A stretch of 64,000 bases of DNA from Marinihelvus fidelis (GCF_008725655.1 NZ_VYXP01000005.1:208209-272208), one strand, 5' to 3'; positions 28,656 to 38,268 are shown, numbered from the stretch's first letter. The notes: generated from the sequence alone by a model not told the origin. Made by a program: numbers and translations.

Positions 28656-30924
28656 CCGGGCCACGATGGATGCCGGGCTGGTCTCGGCCTTCGGACACTT
28701 ACGCCGGCGGCTGTGGCTGCGGCGCCTCGTATTGGCCGTTGCGACTGCGGCGCTGGCCGCGGGCGCGTCACGCATGGCGGGGCTGCCCACGGAAGTGGCC
28801 GTTGGCACCGCCATCGCGGCCGGAGCCTTAACCCTGCTCGCGCTGGCCCGTTTCGGGCCCCTGGCGCGAAAGACCGACGCCGAGCTGGCCGAGCACCTGA
28901 ACAGGCGCCTGCCCGGCCTGGAGGAAAGCGCCCAGCTGCTATTGGTACCTCGCGACGGGCTGCCGGTTACCCGGCAGCTGCAGCGGGACCGGGTCGCGCG
29001 CGGATTGTCCGCCGCCCTGGCCACCCCGGCCGACTGGAAGCCCGCCACGTGGCCGCGTACCGCCACGGCCCTGGCCCTGGCTGGCGTGGCGCTCTGGCTT
29101 CTGGCCATGCCGTTACGTGGCTGGGTCACGAGCACGACCCCGTCGCCCACCGCGGGTGACGCTGCTCCCCGGGCCGACGCGGCGCTGCAGCTGACGGACT
29201 CGCGGGTGACTGTGATCCCACCGGCTTACACGGGGCTGCCGGCCTTCACGCAGGACGCCCTGGACGTGGAGCTGCCGGAAGGCAGCCGCGTCGAGTGGCG
29301 GTTGCGCTTCAACCAGCCCGGCGATTACGCCCTGCGCCTGGGTGACGCCCTGTTGCCATTGCAACGCCAAGACGACGGCACCCTGGTGGCAGAACAGCAG
29401 GTCGACGACACCGGCCTCTACCGCCTGGTCGTCATGGCCGTGGGCGAAGAGCTCTCGATACCTGGCATTTACACGCTGGCCGTCACGCTGGACCGACCAC
29501 CGGATGTCCGCATCATTGAGCCCGACAGCGCCACCATGGAGATTCCCATGGCCGGCCCGGCCCGCTTCGCGTCGACGGCCCTGGTCCGCGACGATTACGG
29601 CATCGGCGACGTCGAAATCCGCGCCTCGGTCGCCAAGGGCGCCGGCGAGGGTGTGAAATTCCGCGACGAGGTGTTCCATTTCGATGCCAGCGAGAGCGCG
29701 GATGACGGCACGCGCTACTCACGCGACTGGGACCTGGCCGCGATCGGCATGGCGCCCGGTGACGAGGTCTACTTCTTCGTCGTCGCCACCGACAACCGCG
29801 CGCCCGAGCCCAACAGCGCCCGTTCCGACACCGTGGTGGTGCGCTGGCTGGACGAGGCGCCCTCCGGCGTGGCGGCCGAGGGCATCGCCATCGACCTGAT
29901 GCCGGACTACTTCAAGTCGCAGCGCCAGATCATCATCGAGACCGAGGCCCTGATCGCCGACCGCCAGGCCTTGGACCGGGACAACTTCGACGCAACCTCG
30001 CGCGCGCTGGGGCAGGCGCAGAGTGACCTTAAGCAGCGCTACGGCCAGTACCTGGGCGACGAGTTTGGCGAAGGCGATGGCTACGAGGCGGCAGTCGAAA
30101 CGGAGACCGCGGATGACGACGACCATGCCGAGGACGCCGAGGCACACAATCATGAGCACCTGCACGCGGAACCCGGGCACGGTGAGCTGGCTTCCGGGCC
30201 GCCGCCCGCCGGCCTGGACCCGTCCGGCGGTGCCGATGCGCTGGTTTCGCGCTTTGGCCACGCCCACGGCGCCGCCGAGATCGGTCCGATCACGTCACGC
30301 AACCCGGTCGGCATGATGAAGCGCGCCATCAGCAACATGTGGCAGGCCGAGCTGCACCTGCTCCTGTCCGAGCCATCGCAGGCGTTGCCGTACGAGTACG
30401 AGGCGCTGAAATACCTGAACCTGGCCCGGCAGGCGGAGCGCGTGTACACGCGGCGGCTGGGCTTCGAGCCCCCGCCGGTGAGCGAGGAGCGTCGCCTGCA
30501 GGGCGAGCTCGACGAGGTGCGCTCCCGGTCCCACCGGCTGGAGCCGCCCGCGCCCGACGGTGATCGCGTACTGTTCTCCGCGCTGCTGGACTGGATCAGC
30601 AGGGCGAACCCGGCCGAACCGCTGGACACGGACTCGCGTGAACGCCTGGCGCACGCCCGCAACCGCCTGGAGCAGTTGTCACGCCAGCGGCCAGCGCTGA
30701 TCACCCACGCCGCGACCATCGAGCGGGTCCTGGTCGCCGGCCAGCTGGCGGTCGACGATTGCCCGGATTGCCTGCCGGCGTTACGCGACGCGCTGTGGAC
30801 CCTGCTGCCGGCAGCACGGGCCGTACCACGCACCGGCCAGCGCGATTACATGGCCGGTGATCCGCTGGTTCGCGACTACGCGAATCCGGGTGACGAGCAG
30901 ACCGCGGAGGACACGACACCATGA
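28648..30924 (+). CDS. DUF4175-like large membrane protein
   Basis: The product is 758 aa. Two pairs of N-terminal helices (about 28-75 and 130-155) are followed by a long periplasmic part with Ig-like beta regions (PPAYTGLPAF, VIPPAYTG and DRPPDVRIIEPDS), then an alpha-helical C-terminal region. A His/Asp/Glu-rich stretch around residues 485-515 (DDDDHAEDAEAHNHEHLHAE) could bind metals. This family usually accompanies MoxR/DUF58 operons. Ends with an ATGA overlap with the next gene. Function unknown. Confidence 0.78.
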   Translation: MSDRATMDAGLVSAFGHLRRRLWLRRLVLAVATAALAAGASRMAGLPTEVAVGTAIAAGALTLLALARFGPLARKTDAELAEHLNRRLPGLEESAQLLLVPRDGLPVTRQLQRDRVARGLSAALATPADWKPATWPRTATALALAGVALWLLAMPLRGWVTSTTPSPTAGDAAPRADAALQLTDSRVTVIPPAYTGLPAFTQDALDVELPEGSRVEWRLRFNQPGDYALRLGDALLPLQRQDDGTLVAEQQVDDTGLYRLVVMAVGEELSIPGIYTLAVTLDRPPDVRIIEPDSATMEIPMAGPARFASTALVRDDYGIGDVEIRASVAKGAGEGVKFRDEVFHFDASESADDGTRYSRDWDLAAIGMAPGDEVYFFVVATDNRAPEPNSARSDTVVVRWLDEAPSGVAAEGIAIDLMPDYFKSQRQIIIETEALIADRQALDRDNFDATSRALGQAQSDLKQRYGQYLGDEFGEGDGYEAAVETETADDDDHAEDAEAHNHEHLHAEPGHGELASGPPPAGLDPSGGADALVSRFGHAHGAAEIGPITSRNPVGMMKRAISNMWQAELHLLLSEPSQALPYEYEALKYLNLARQAERVYTRRLGFEPPPVSEERRLQGELDEVRSRSHRLEPPAPDGDRVLFSALLDWISRANPAEPLDTDSRERLAHARNRLEQLSRQRPALITHAATIERVLVAGQLAVDDCPDCLPALRDALWTLLPAARAVPRTGQRDYMAGDPLVRDYANPGDEQTAEDTTP

Positions 30925-32798
30925 CGCAGGGTACCTGGGTCATTTCACTGCCCACCGGGCCCGCGGCCTGGGGGCTGGGCCTGCTGGTGCTGGTCACGGC
31001 CGTATCAGTCTACGCGGCCTGGCGTCGCCTGGGCCGGCGCTCACCGGCGCGCTGGCTGCTGGTCGCCGTGCTGAACATCGGCGCCGCGCTGGCTTTGGCC
31101 GCCTGGCTGGCGCCGCCACAGCGCCTGGCCAGCGCCGATGCCACCGTGACGCTACTGACCGAGGGCGCGCCGACCACGGCGGAGCGGCCTTCTGGGTCGG
31201 TGTTCGCCCTGCCCGGGGTCGGCATCGAGCCCGGCATGACGCGGCTGGCGCTGGCCGCGCAACTGCCACTGCGCCAGCCCGGACTGGGTCACCTGGTCGT
31301 CGAAGGCCATGGCCTGGACGCCGATGAATGGGCACAACTGCCCGCATCGGTGGGCATCGACTTCGAACCACCGGCGCTGGAGGGACTGGTCGAACCGGCC
31401 TGGCCCCGGCGATTGTTCATCGGCGAGCCACTGGGGGTCACGGGGCGCTACCACGCCGACTCGCCAGACGCCGTGGCGACCGTCACGCTGCTGGATCCCG
31501 CCGGTACGCGCGTGGCTGAATCCAGCGTCCGCGCCGGCGCGGCGTTCTCTCTGTCGGCGGTTCCACGGGCCACCGGGCTGTACAGCTACCGGCTGGAGCT
31601 GCACCGCGGCGACCGCGTCATCGACCACGCGCCGGTGAATGTCGAAGTGACCGGCGGCAAGCCCGTCCGCATCGGTGTGCTGCAATCCGCGCCTTCTTTC
31701 GAGACCCGGCACCTGCAGCAATGGGCCGGCGGACATGGCAGCACGCTGTCGATCGACACGACGATCAGCCGCGACCGCCGCCTGGACCAGGGCATCAACC
31801 GCGACGCCGGCGCGCGCCTGTCCCCGAGCTGGCTGGCCGAACTCGACCTGCTGGTCATGGACGGCCGCCGCTGGGCCTCGCTCGATGCCGGTCAGCGCGA
31901 TGGACTGGAGTCGGCCGTCGCCGACGGCCTGGGGTTATTGCTGCTGGCCGATGACGACTTTGAACCGGGGACGCTGTTCGCGCGCTACTCGCTGGCACGC
32001 GAGGCCGAGCCCAGGGAGAGCGCGCACCCGCTCGTACCTGGCTTCCAGGGCGATATCGCCCTGCCGCTGCTGGGGCGCCGGCTCGTGGCCAACGACAGCC
32101 ACACGCTCACCGCCGATGAGCAGGGGCAGGAGCTGGAAGCCTGGCATGGCCACGGCCTGGGCCGCGTGGCCATCAGCGTGCTGCGCGAACGTCACCGCTG
32201 GCGCACCGCGGGGCGCGATGACCTCTACACGGCCTACTGGGGGCATGTGCTGGGCACGCTGGCACGCCCGGATGACCGGGGCCGCCTGGCGCCGCCGTCA
32301 CCCGACAGCCTGGCCCGCCCCAGCCTGGTGCACCACATCTGCCGGCAGACCCCCCAGGCCACCGACAACACGGCCCTGGACATCGCCGGGCGCCTGCGCG
32401 TGGCCCCCGTCGCGGGTGGGCAGGCCATCGAATCCACGCTGGCATTCAACCCGGCGACCGGCCCCCTGGGCTGTATTGCGTTCTGGCCGCAAAGCAGCGG
32501 CTGGCACCGTGTCGACTGGATCGCGCCGGGCACGGACGAGCCCATCCCACAGGGCCATGAGTACGTTCACGCGGAAGATGAATGGCGCACGGCCGGGCGC
32601 TGGGCGCGCCAACAGGCGACGTTCAGGCGCATGGACCATTCGGAACCGGCGCAGGTCAGTGACCCGAACACGGCACGCGTTCCCCTGGCGCCGGATGGGC
32701 CCTGGTGGCTGTTCCTGTTCTGTGCCGCCGCGCTCTGGGTCGAGCGCAAGCAGGACGACGATCAGTCGATGGCCGAGGGCCGCTCACGCGGCGTGTAG
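30921..32798 (+). CDS. Membrane protein with glutamine-amidotransferase-like domain
   Basis: The product is 625 aa, last gene of the MoxR operon. Two N-terminal helices (about 15-70), a periplasmic beta-rich part, then a segment (about 250-400) with SWLAELDLLVMDGRRW and GLGLLLLADDDFEPG that resembles the class I GATase-like fold of related operon proteins but shows no clear catalytic Cys triad. A last helix (WWLFLFCAAALWVERK) is near the C terminus. The final 37 bp overlap the 3' end of the convergent secreted-protein gene. Confidence 0.72.
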   Translation: MTQGTWVISLPTGPAAWGLGLLVLVTAVSVYAAWRRLGRRSPARWLLVAVLNIGAALALAAWLAPPQRLASADATVTLLTEGAPTTAERPSGSVFALPGVGIEPGMTRLALAAQLPLRQPGLGHLVVEGHGLDADEWAQLPASVGIDFEPPALEGLVEPAWPRRLFIGEPLGVTGRYHADSPDAVATVTLLDPAGTRVAESSVRAGAAFSLSAVPRATGLYSYRLELHRGDRVIDHAPVNVEVTGGKPVRIGVLQSAPSFETRHLQQWAGGHGSTLSIDTTISRDRRLDQGINRDAGARLSPSWLAELDLLVMDGRRWASLDAGQRDGLESAVADGLGLLLLADDDFEPGTLFARYSLAREAEPRESAHPLVPGFQGDIALPLLGRRLVANDSHTLTADEQGQELEAWHGHGLGRVAISVLRERHRWRTAGRDDLYTAYWGHVLGTLARPDDRGRLAPPSPDSLARPSLVHHICRQTPQATDNTALDIAGRLRVAPVAGGQAIESTLAFNPATGPLGCIAFWPQSSGWHRVDWIAPGTDEPIPQGHEYVHAEDEWRTAGRWARQQATFRRMDHSEPAQVSDPNTARVPLAPDGPWWLFLFCAAALWVERKQDDDQSMAEGRSRGV

Positions 32799-33166
32799 GC
32801 TTCCGCCTCTTCCTCGGTCAACTGGATTACTTTCAGCGTCCAGGTCGAGAACGAGGAATCCACGCGGAAATAGAAGCGGCCGTCCTGGTCGAACATGCGG
32901 ACCCCGTTGCCGGGATACTTGGTCGACAACACACGCCCCTGGTGGGCGCTGGTACCGGCCTCTTCCAGCGAAATGTCCACCGCGGACTCATACGCGCCTT
33001 CGGTGGTGATTCGCCAGTCGAGAATCCACGGCGCCTTCACTTCGAATTCGGGCGTATTGCGGCTGGCGCTACCCTTGAACTCGAACACGGTTTCGGCAGC
33101 GCCGGCGGTGGAGGCACCCAGCGCGAGCAGGGTGACGAGAAGGGTGTTGGGAACTGAAAACTTCAT
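32762..33166 (-). CDS. Secreted protein of unknown function
   Basis: The product is 134 aa from ATG 33166, which overlaps the upstream stop as ATGA. A signal peptide (cleavage after AGA, about residue 24) is followed by a single compact beta-rich domain (ETVFEFKGSASRNTPEFEV, WILDWRITTEG). A C-terminal acidic stretch follows. No family is recognised. The tail of the gene overlaps the end of the convergent MoxR operon by 37 bp. Confidence 0.7.
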   Translation of the reverse strand: MKFSVPNTLLVTLLALGASTAGAAETVFEFKGSASRNTPEFEVKAPWILDWRITTEGAYESAVDISLEEAGTSAHQGRVLSTKYPGNGVRMFDQDGRFYFRVDSSFSTWTLKVIQLTEEEAEAYTPRERPSAID

Positions 33167-33465
33167 TTCTGGGCCATGACCTTGCGGCGACACGCCGCGA
33201 CATCATCAGCGTCGGCACGGGAAAGCAGGTCCCGGGGGGCCTCGGTCGCTGACGGTTCGGTGGTGGAAGCGCCCTGGCTGCCGGGTTCGTCATCCAGTTC
33301 ACGGACACACTGGGCGATCTGGGCGATTCGATCATCGGCCATGGTCCCGGCTACCAGGATGGCATCGATATCATGCAGGTCGCCCTCACCCAACAGGGGT
33401 GCGAGGCCACGATACATAAGCGCTGAAACGGCTCCGAAGATCACCATCCAGCTGACGACGCGCAT
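33163..33465 (-). CDS. Small membrane-anchored protein
   Basis: The product is 100 aa from ATG 33465. It starts MRVVSWMVIFGAVSALM, a membrane anchor or uncleaved signal, followed by a hydrophilic acidic region and a C-terminal KVMAQK. The N terminus parallels that of the next upstream small gene (MRAFSWMIVLLSAAWLA), suggesting duplication and divergence. It is translationally coupled to the secreted protein downstream. Unknown function. Confidence 0.6.
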   Translation of the reverse strand: MRVVSWMVIFGAVSALMYRGLAPLLGEGDLHDIDAILVAGTMADDRIAQIAQCVRELDDEPGSQGASTTEPSATEAPRDLLSRADADDVAACRRKVMAQK

Positions 33466-33571
33466 GAATTTTTCCACTGATTTCCCTGAACCTGACCGAT
33501 CACGGGAGCGCAATGGTACACCCACGCGGGGTGCATTGTCCTGTAACAGAAGTTGGGTTGCGTGCGTAGAA

Positions 33572-33889
33572 TCAGTGCCCACAAGTCGCGTCGATCCGGG
33601 ACGCATCGGCCGTGGCCAGTCGTGGCTCGGTGCGCCCCGGATCTACGCTTTGGTCCACGCTCCCTTCAGCGTGGCGGCTCCCCCCATCAATCGTTTCGGC
33701 CCCATCTTCGGCCCCCTCGCAGGCCGGCTGCGGTGGCGCCATCGTGCCGGTGACCTGCTCTTCGGCGACGGTCTCGGCCAGTTGCCCGGCCAGCTGCGCC
33801 AGTATCGCGCTCGGCGCCTCGTTGCGTGCCCCGGAGATCGCCAGCCAGGCGGCTGAGAGTAAAACGATCATCCAGCTGAAAGCGCGCAT
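33572..33889 (-). CDS. Small membrane-anchored protein, paralogue-like
   Basis: The product is 105 aa with an N-terminal hydrophobic helix and a long hydrophilic, acidic, low-complexity tail rich in Glu, Asp, Ala and Thr. AAGGA is upstream of ATG 33889. The beginning resembles the 100-aa neighbour. The low-complexity tail gives no family match, so coding status is moderately supported by the start, the signal-like helix and the neighbour. Confidence 0.5.
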   Translation of the reverse strand: MRAFSWMIVLLSAAWLAISGARNEAPSAILAQLAGQLAETVAEEQVTGTMAPPQPACEGAEDGAETIDGGSRHAEGSVDQSVDPGRTEPRLATADASRIDATCGH

Positions 33890-33996
33890 CCTGCAGGTCC
33901 TTGTCTTTTCTTGACGGCTTTTTTGTCGTTACCTGCAGTACCGCGCCGCGTGGCAATAGTTGGTTCAGGCCGAGAAAAATTTGACGCCGGACAACA

Positions 33997-34033
33997 AAAC
34001 ACCCCGCCAACCGGTCCGGCTGACGGGGTGTTT
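33997..34033 (-). terminator. Rho-independent terminator of the choice-of-anchor I gene
   Basis: A 10-bp stem (33997-34006 with 34024-34033) followed on the minus strand by TTTTGTTGT. It begins 14 bp after the gene's stop. Confidence 0.8.
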
Positions 34034-34046
34034 CCAGGGCGCAGGG

Positions 34047-35738
34047 TCAGTCTTTCAGGACTTCGAAAATCGTCGTCGTGCCACTGATCTCGAAACCCAC
34101 CACCAGCAACGGCGTTCCCGTCGGCGAGTCCTCGGCCTTGATGAAGGCCAGGCCTTCCGGACCCAGGTCACCGGCATCGACGCCTTCGAGGGTTTCTTCT
34201 TCCTCGTCGTTCTCGGCGTTGAAGTCGCGGGTGTTGATGTAGTCCACGTAACGGGCGTCTTCGGGCATCGACACGTCGAAGATCATGATGCCGCCGACAC
34301 GCTCCAGGCCAACGAAGGCGTAATCACGCCCGAATGCCTTGCCGACAATCGCGGTTTCGGGCTCCGGGCCCTTGTCGTCGCTGCGGTCGTCGAAGGTGTC
34401 GTTCTCGTCGTTGGTGCTGTTGAAGTTGTCGGCATCGGCCAGGGCCGTGACCTGCTCGATGGTGTCACCGGAGTCCCAGACCAGCTCGCCGTCTGTGCTC
34501 CAGATGGAGATCGAACGGGCGCCGTAGGACACCAGGTGATCGTAGTCGCCATCGCCGTCGGTGTCACCCTCGGTGCCAACGACCTTGATGCGGCCCAGGT
34601 TCTCGTCTTCCTGCAGCCAGTCGGCATTCGGGAACGCGGCCGGGTCCAGGTCGACGTCCTTCACGCGGATTTCGTCCAGGTAGACGATGCACTCGTCGTC
34701 ATCAGCCTCGCCGTCGTTGAAAGTGCCGGCCTGGTCGATCAGGTCTTCGCAGTAGGCCTCGTCTTCTTCGTTGTCTTCCTCGATGTCGAAGATGTACTCA
34801 CGGCCGTCACCCTCGTTGGCGGTCAGCAGGTAACTCTTGCCCTTGACCCGGAACGAGGCGATGGAGTCCGGCATGAACGCGCCATGGACCGGCCATTGAG
34901 TGATGTTGATGGCGTCATCTTCATTGCTGGCGTCCAGGCCGTAACCCGGGATCGAATGGTTCTTCAGGCCCAGGCCGAGAATGGCCGTGACCGTGGCGCT
35001 GGCCAGGTCAACCACGGCGATGCCGCTGTTTTCCTGCAGCGACACCCAGGCCGTTTTCGAGTCATGCGACACGGCGCTGAACTCGGGCTCCAGGTCCTGC
35101 GCCAGCGTGGCGCCGAAGGGGCGCGCGGCGCGCAGGCCGGCCGGCAACGGCTGGTCATTGAACGCGGTAAACGTGGCCTGCGCGACGCTTGCCGCCAGCG
35201 GACCACCGGACAGGTCGACCACCGTGATGGAGCCTTCCGGGTCGACCTGGTAATCGCTGCTCGGCTCGCCTTCATTCGCGATCACGGCGTAACGGCCGTT
35301 GGGCGAGAAGGTGATGGCATCCGGCAGCGCGCCGGCGCCCACGGCGCTCAGGAACTCGCCGTCGGTGTTGTAGAAGGCCGCCCAGCCATTGGCCTGCTTG
35401 TCATCGTTCTCGACCGCGATGGCCACCAGGCCGTCACGCACCGCCACGCTGTTCACGCCGCCGGACTCCGGCAGGGCAGCCGACACGTCGATGTCGAACA
35501 GCTTGGTGGGGTTGGTCGGGTCCGCAATATCGAGGACATCCACGGCGTTCTCGCCGGCGTTGATCACGAACAGGCGCTGCGTGGCCGGGTCGTGGGCGAC
35601 GATTTCGGCGGCGCCGTCATCGAAAATGCCAGTTTCGTAAGTGCCGAGAGGCGCCAGGGTAATGTTCTTTTCCTTCGCCGCTTCGGCGTTGGTGACCGCG
35701 GCCATGATGGCAACGGCGAGCACGGTGTGCTTGAGCAT
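34047..35738 (-). CDS. Secreted choice-of-anchor I family beta-propeller protein
   Basis: The product is 563 aa with a signal peptide (cleavage after AEA, about residue 20). Repeated propeller-like blades follow (VDVLDIADPTNPTKLFDID, PDAITFSPNGRYAVIANEGEPS, TAWVSLQENSGIAVVDL), along with several Asp-rich loops (DTDGDGDYDH, DADNFNSTNDENDTFDDRSDD) that suggest calcium binding. This layout matches the choice-of-anchor I family, often annotated as alkaline-phosphatase-like secreted proteins. A four-repeat Pho box lies upstream, so it is probably induced by phosphate starvation. Enzyme activity is not shown by the sequence. Confidence 0.82.
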   Translation of the reverse strand: MLKHTVLAVAIMAAVTNAEAAKEKNITLAPLGTYETGIFDDGAAEIVAHDPATQRLFVINAGENAVDVLDIADPTNPTKLFDIDVSAALPESGGVNSVAVRDGLVAIAVENDDKQANGWAAFYNTDGEFLSAVGAGALPDAITFSPNGRYAVIANEGEPSSDYQVDPEGSITVVDLSGGPLAASVAQATFTAFNDQPLPAGLRAARPFGATLAQDLEPEFSAVSHDSKTAWVSLQENSGIAVVDLASATVTAILGLGLKNHSIPGYGLDASNEDDAINITQWPVHGAFMPDSIASFRVKGKSYLLTANEGDGREYIFDIEEDNEEDEAYCEDLIDQAGTFNDGEADDDECIVYLDEIRVKDVDLDPAAFPNADWLQEDENLGRIKVVGTEGDTDGDGDYDHLVSYGARSISIWSTDGELVWDSGDTIEQVTALADADNFNSTNDENDTFDDRSDDKGPEPETAIVGKAFGRDYAFVGLERVGGIMIFDVSMPEDARYVDYINTRDFNAENDEEEETLEGVDAGDLGPEGLAFIKAEDSPTGTPLLVVGFEISGTTTIFEVLKD

Positions 35739-35793
35739 GGACTCTCCCTCATGTGGGTTGGATGCTGGGAATCCACCAAGCTATTCGCGCAAC

Positions 35794-35833
35794 GTGACCC
35801 GAAGATGACGCCCCGGTGACGGTGATGTGACAG
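35794..35833 (-). promoter_or_regulatory. Pho box, four direct repeats
   Basis: On the minus strand CTGTCAC, CCGTCAC, GCGTCAT and GGGTCAC follow each other at exact 11-bp spacing (35833-35827, 35822-35816, 35811-35805, 35800-35794), the PhoB-box pattern of 7-bp repeats with 4-bp spacers. A TAGCTT-like -10 lies about 10 bp beyond the last repeat, and the gene starts at 35738. Confidence 0.75.
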
Positions 35834-35904
35834 ATCATGCAATGGCGAGACATGAATATGACAAAGCCGTCATATTCACGCTGGATGTGCGCCACGGTGC
35901 CGGT

Positions 35905-36816
35905 TTACAACTGGCGCGCGATCTCCGCGGCCAGCCGCGCATTGGAAACGATCAGCGCCTGGTTGGCCTGCAGCGACTGCCCGCCGGTCAGGGCCTCGAC
36001 GCGCGCCAGCAGGAACGGGGTCAGCGCCTTCCCGGACACGCCCGCCTCTATGGCCTCGCGCACGGCGGTCTCGTTGACCTGGGCCATGGTTTTCACGCCC
36101 AGGGCGTATTCGGCGTCAATCGGGTTGGCGATCACCACGCCATCCAGGCCCAGCTGCCATTGCAGCCGCAGCATGTCGGCGATCGCCGCCGGATCGTCCA
36201 GGCGCAGGCTGGCCGGGAAGCCGGAGTCGCGGGAGTAGAAGGCCGGCAGCGTGTCAGAGCCCACGGTGACCACGGGCACACCGTGGGTTTCCAGGTACTC
36301 CAGCGTCAGGCCGATATCGAGAATGGATTTAGGGCCCGCACAGACCACCGCGACCGGGGTCCGCGCCAGCTCCTTCAGGTCGGCGGAGATATCGAAGCTG
36401 CGGTGCGCGCCGGGGTGGACACCACCGATGCCGCCGGTCGCGAACACGCGGATACCCGCCATCGCGGCCACGATCATCGTGGTCGCCACCGTGGTACCGG
36501 CCGTGCCGCCGCGCTGCAGTACCGCCGCCAGGTCGCGGCGGCTGCACTTGTCGACGTCTTCGCCGGCGCGGGCCAGCCGCTCGAGCTGCGCGTCATCCAG
36601 GCCAACGTGGATACGGCCGTCGATGATGGCGATGGTGGCTGGAACCACACCCGCGTCGATCACGGCCTGCTCGGTGGCGCGGGCGGTCTCCAGGTTATGG
36701 GGCGCCGGCAGGCCGTGGGTGATGATGGTCGATTCCAGCGCGACCACCGGCCGGCCTTCATTCAATGCAGCCGAAACCGCTTCACTGGTACGCAAGTGCA
36801 GGCTTTTGTCGCTCAT
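35905..36816 (-). CDS. psuG: Pseudouridine-5'-phosphate glycosidase
   Basis: The product is 303 aa, the usual length. It cleaves pseudouridine 5'-phosphate to uracil and ribose 5-phosphate. Motifs: ALESTIITHGLPAPHN at the N terminus, GGTAGTTVATTM, FATGGIGGVHPGAHRSFDISADL in the active site, CAGPKSILDIGLTLEYLETHGVPV and GVVIANPIDAEYA. The family works with PsuK kinase, but no kinase gene is next to it. Three GGCTATAGCC-type palindromes lie just upstream. Confidence 0.93.
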   Translation of the reverse strand: MSDKSLHLRTSEAVSAALNEGRPVVALESTIITHGLPAPHNLETARATEQAVIDAGVVPATIAIIDGRIHVGLDDAQLERLARAGEDVDKCSRRDLAAVLQRGGTAGTTVATTMIVAAMAGIRVFATGGIGGVHPGAHRSFDISADLKELARTPVAVVCAGPKSILDIGLTLEYLETHGVPVVTVGSDTLPAFYSRDSGFPASLRLDDPAAIADMLRLQWQLGLDGVVIANPIDAEYALGVKTMAQVNETAVREAIEAGVSGKALTPFLLARVEALTGGQSLQANQALIVSNARLAAEIARQL

Positions 36817-36833
36817 GGACCATTCACTGTTCT

Positions 36834-36889
36834 GGCTTTAGCCATTTGGGCAAGGCGGCTATAGCCAATCTGGCGAATCGGCTATAGCC
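36834..36889. promoter_or_regulatory. Three phased palindromes upstream of psuG
   Basis: GGCTTTAGCC (36834), GGCTATAGCC (36857) and GGCTATAGCC (36880) are spaced exactly 23 bp apart, each followed by CA and similar downstream bases. They lie in the 96-bp gap between the M20 amidohydrolase stop and the psuG start. They may be a set of operator sites or a small tandem repeat. Confidence 0.5.
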
Positions 36890-36912
36890 AGTTCTGCAGG
36901 AGGCGGCCGGCG

Positions 36913-38268
36913 TCAGTCGCCACTCGCCGGCATCAGGTCCATCAGCGCCACCACGGTGGATTCCACACCGGCGCGCACGGCGGGCTCCGGGGTGATCTTG
37001 AACAGCGGCGAATGGTGGCTGGGCACCGGTTCGCCGCCGGCGGCCTCGCGGTCGAAGTCGGCCTGCGGGGTGCCGCCGATGGCCCAGTACACCATCGGGA
37101 TGTCCGGGTCGGTGGCCAGGATCGGGAAGTCTTCGGCGCCCATGCCCGACGGCGGGTTCTCGACCACCGCGTCGTCGCCCATTTCTTCCTGCCATGCCGA
37201 GCGCAGGCGTCGCGCCAGGGCGGCGTCGTTGACCGTCGGCGGTACGCTCTCCTCGGAGATGATCACTTCCGGTAGCTTGTCCTCCGGCAGGCCGGCAACG
37301 CGGCCCATGTTCACGGCGATACGCTGGATGCCGTTCAGCAGCAGCTCGCGGGTCTCGGGGCTGGTGTTGCGCACCGTCAGCTGAAGGTGCGCGCGGTCGG
37401 AGATGATGTTGTGCTTGGTACCGGAGTGGAATGAACCGACCGTGACCACGCCCGGCTCGCGCGGGGCCAGCTCGCGCGACACCAGGGTCTGCAGGGCCAG
37501 CACGATTTCACTGCCCAGCACGATCGGGTCCTTGCCGCGATGCGGCGCCGCGCCATGCGCGCCGACACCGTGGATGATGATGTCAACGGTATCGGCGCCG
37601 GCATAAGGGCTGCCCTCGGTGACGTTGATCTTGCCGGCGACATCCCCCGCGGACACGTGGAACGCCAGCGCGTAATCGGGCTTGCCGAACTTTGCGTACA
37701 GGCCGTCCTCCTTCATCATGCGCGCGCCGATGATGCGCTCCTCGGCGGGCTGCACCAGCAGCATCAGCGTGCCGGACCAGTCGTCGCGGCGCTCGGCCAT
37801 CTGCCGAGCCGTACCCACCAGCGCGGTGATGTGCACATCATGGCCGCAGGCGTGCATGGTGTAGACCTCTTCGCCGGTGATGGGGCTCACCTGCTGGTGT
37901 TCCGAAGCGTACTCCAGGCCGGACTTTTCCTGCACCGGCAGGCCGTCCATGTCGGCGCGCATCATCACCAGCGGTCCGTCACCGTTCTCCATGATCGCCA
38001 CGACGCCCGTACCACCAATACCCTCGGTGACCCGGAAACCGGCCGCGCGCAACTCGTTGGCCATGCGCATCGCGGTCTCGTTTTCGATGGTCGACAGTTC
38101 CGGGTAGCGATGGAAATGCTCGTACAACGGCCACAAATGACTGTCGTAATCGGCCTTGACGCTGGTGGCCAGGTCGCCACCAGAGACCTGCGCCTGCGCG
38201 GCGGGGGCCATCAAGGCAGCGGCGACAAGCGCGGCCAGGGCGGCGCGAACGGGGGCGATGTGCTTCAT
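36913..38268 (-). CDS. Secreted M20-family amidohydrolase
   Basis: With ATG 38268 (AGAGGA 6 nt upstream; ATG 38274 is an alternative) the product is 451 aa. A signal peptide ends at AQA. The peptidase M20D/amidohydrolase core shows YPELSTIENETAMRMANEL, MRADMDGLPVQEKSGL, the metal motif HACGHDVHITAL, QPAEERIIGARMM and a C-terminal GAEDFPIL. These di-metal enzymes hydrolyse N-acyl amino acids or peptides; here the site is the periplasm. It lies in the same direction as psuG, with 96 bp between them; a shared transcript is possible but not indicated. Confidence 0.88.
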   Translation of the reverse strand: MKHIAPVRAALAALVAAALMAPAAQAQVSGGDLATSVKADYDSHLWPLYEHFHRYPELSTIENETAMRMANELRAAGFRVTEGIGGTGVVAIMENGDGPLVMMRADMDGLPVQEKSGLEYASEHQQVSPITGEEVYTMHACGHDVHITALVGTARQMAERRDDWSGTLMLLVQPAEERIIGARMMKEDGLYAKFGKPDYALAFHVSAGDVAGKINVTEGSPYAGADTVDIIIHGVGAHGAAPHRGKDPIVLGSEIVLALQTLVSRELAPREPGVVTVGSFHSGTKHNIISDRAHLQLTVRNTSPETRELLLNGIQRIAVNMGRVAGLPEDKLPEVIISEESVPPTVNDAALARRLRSAWQEEMGDDAVVENPPSGMGAEDFPILATDPDIPMVYWAIGGTPQADFDREAAGGEPVPSHHSPLFKITPEPAVRAGVESTVVALMDLMPASGD

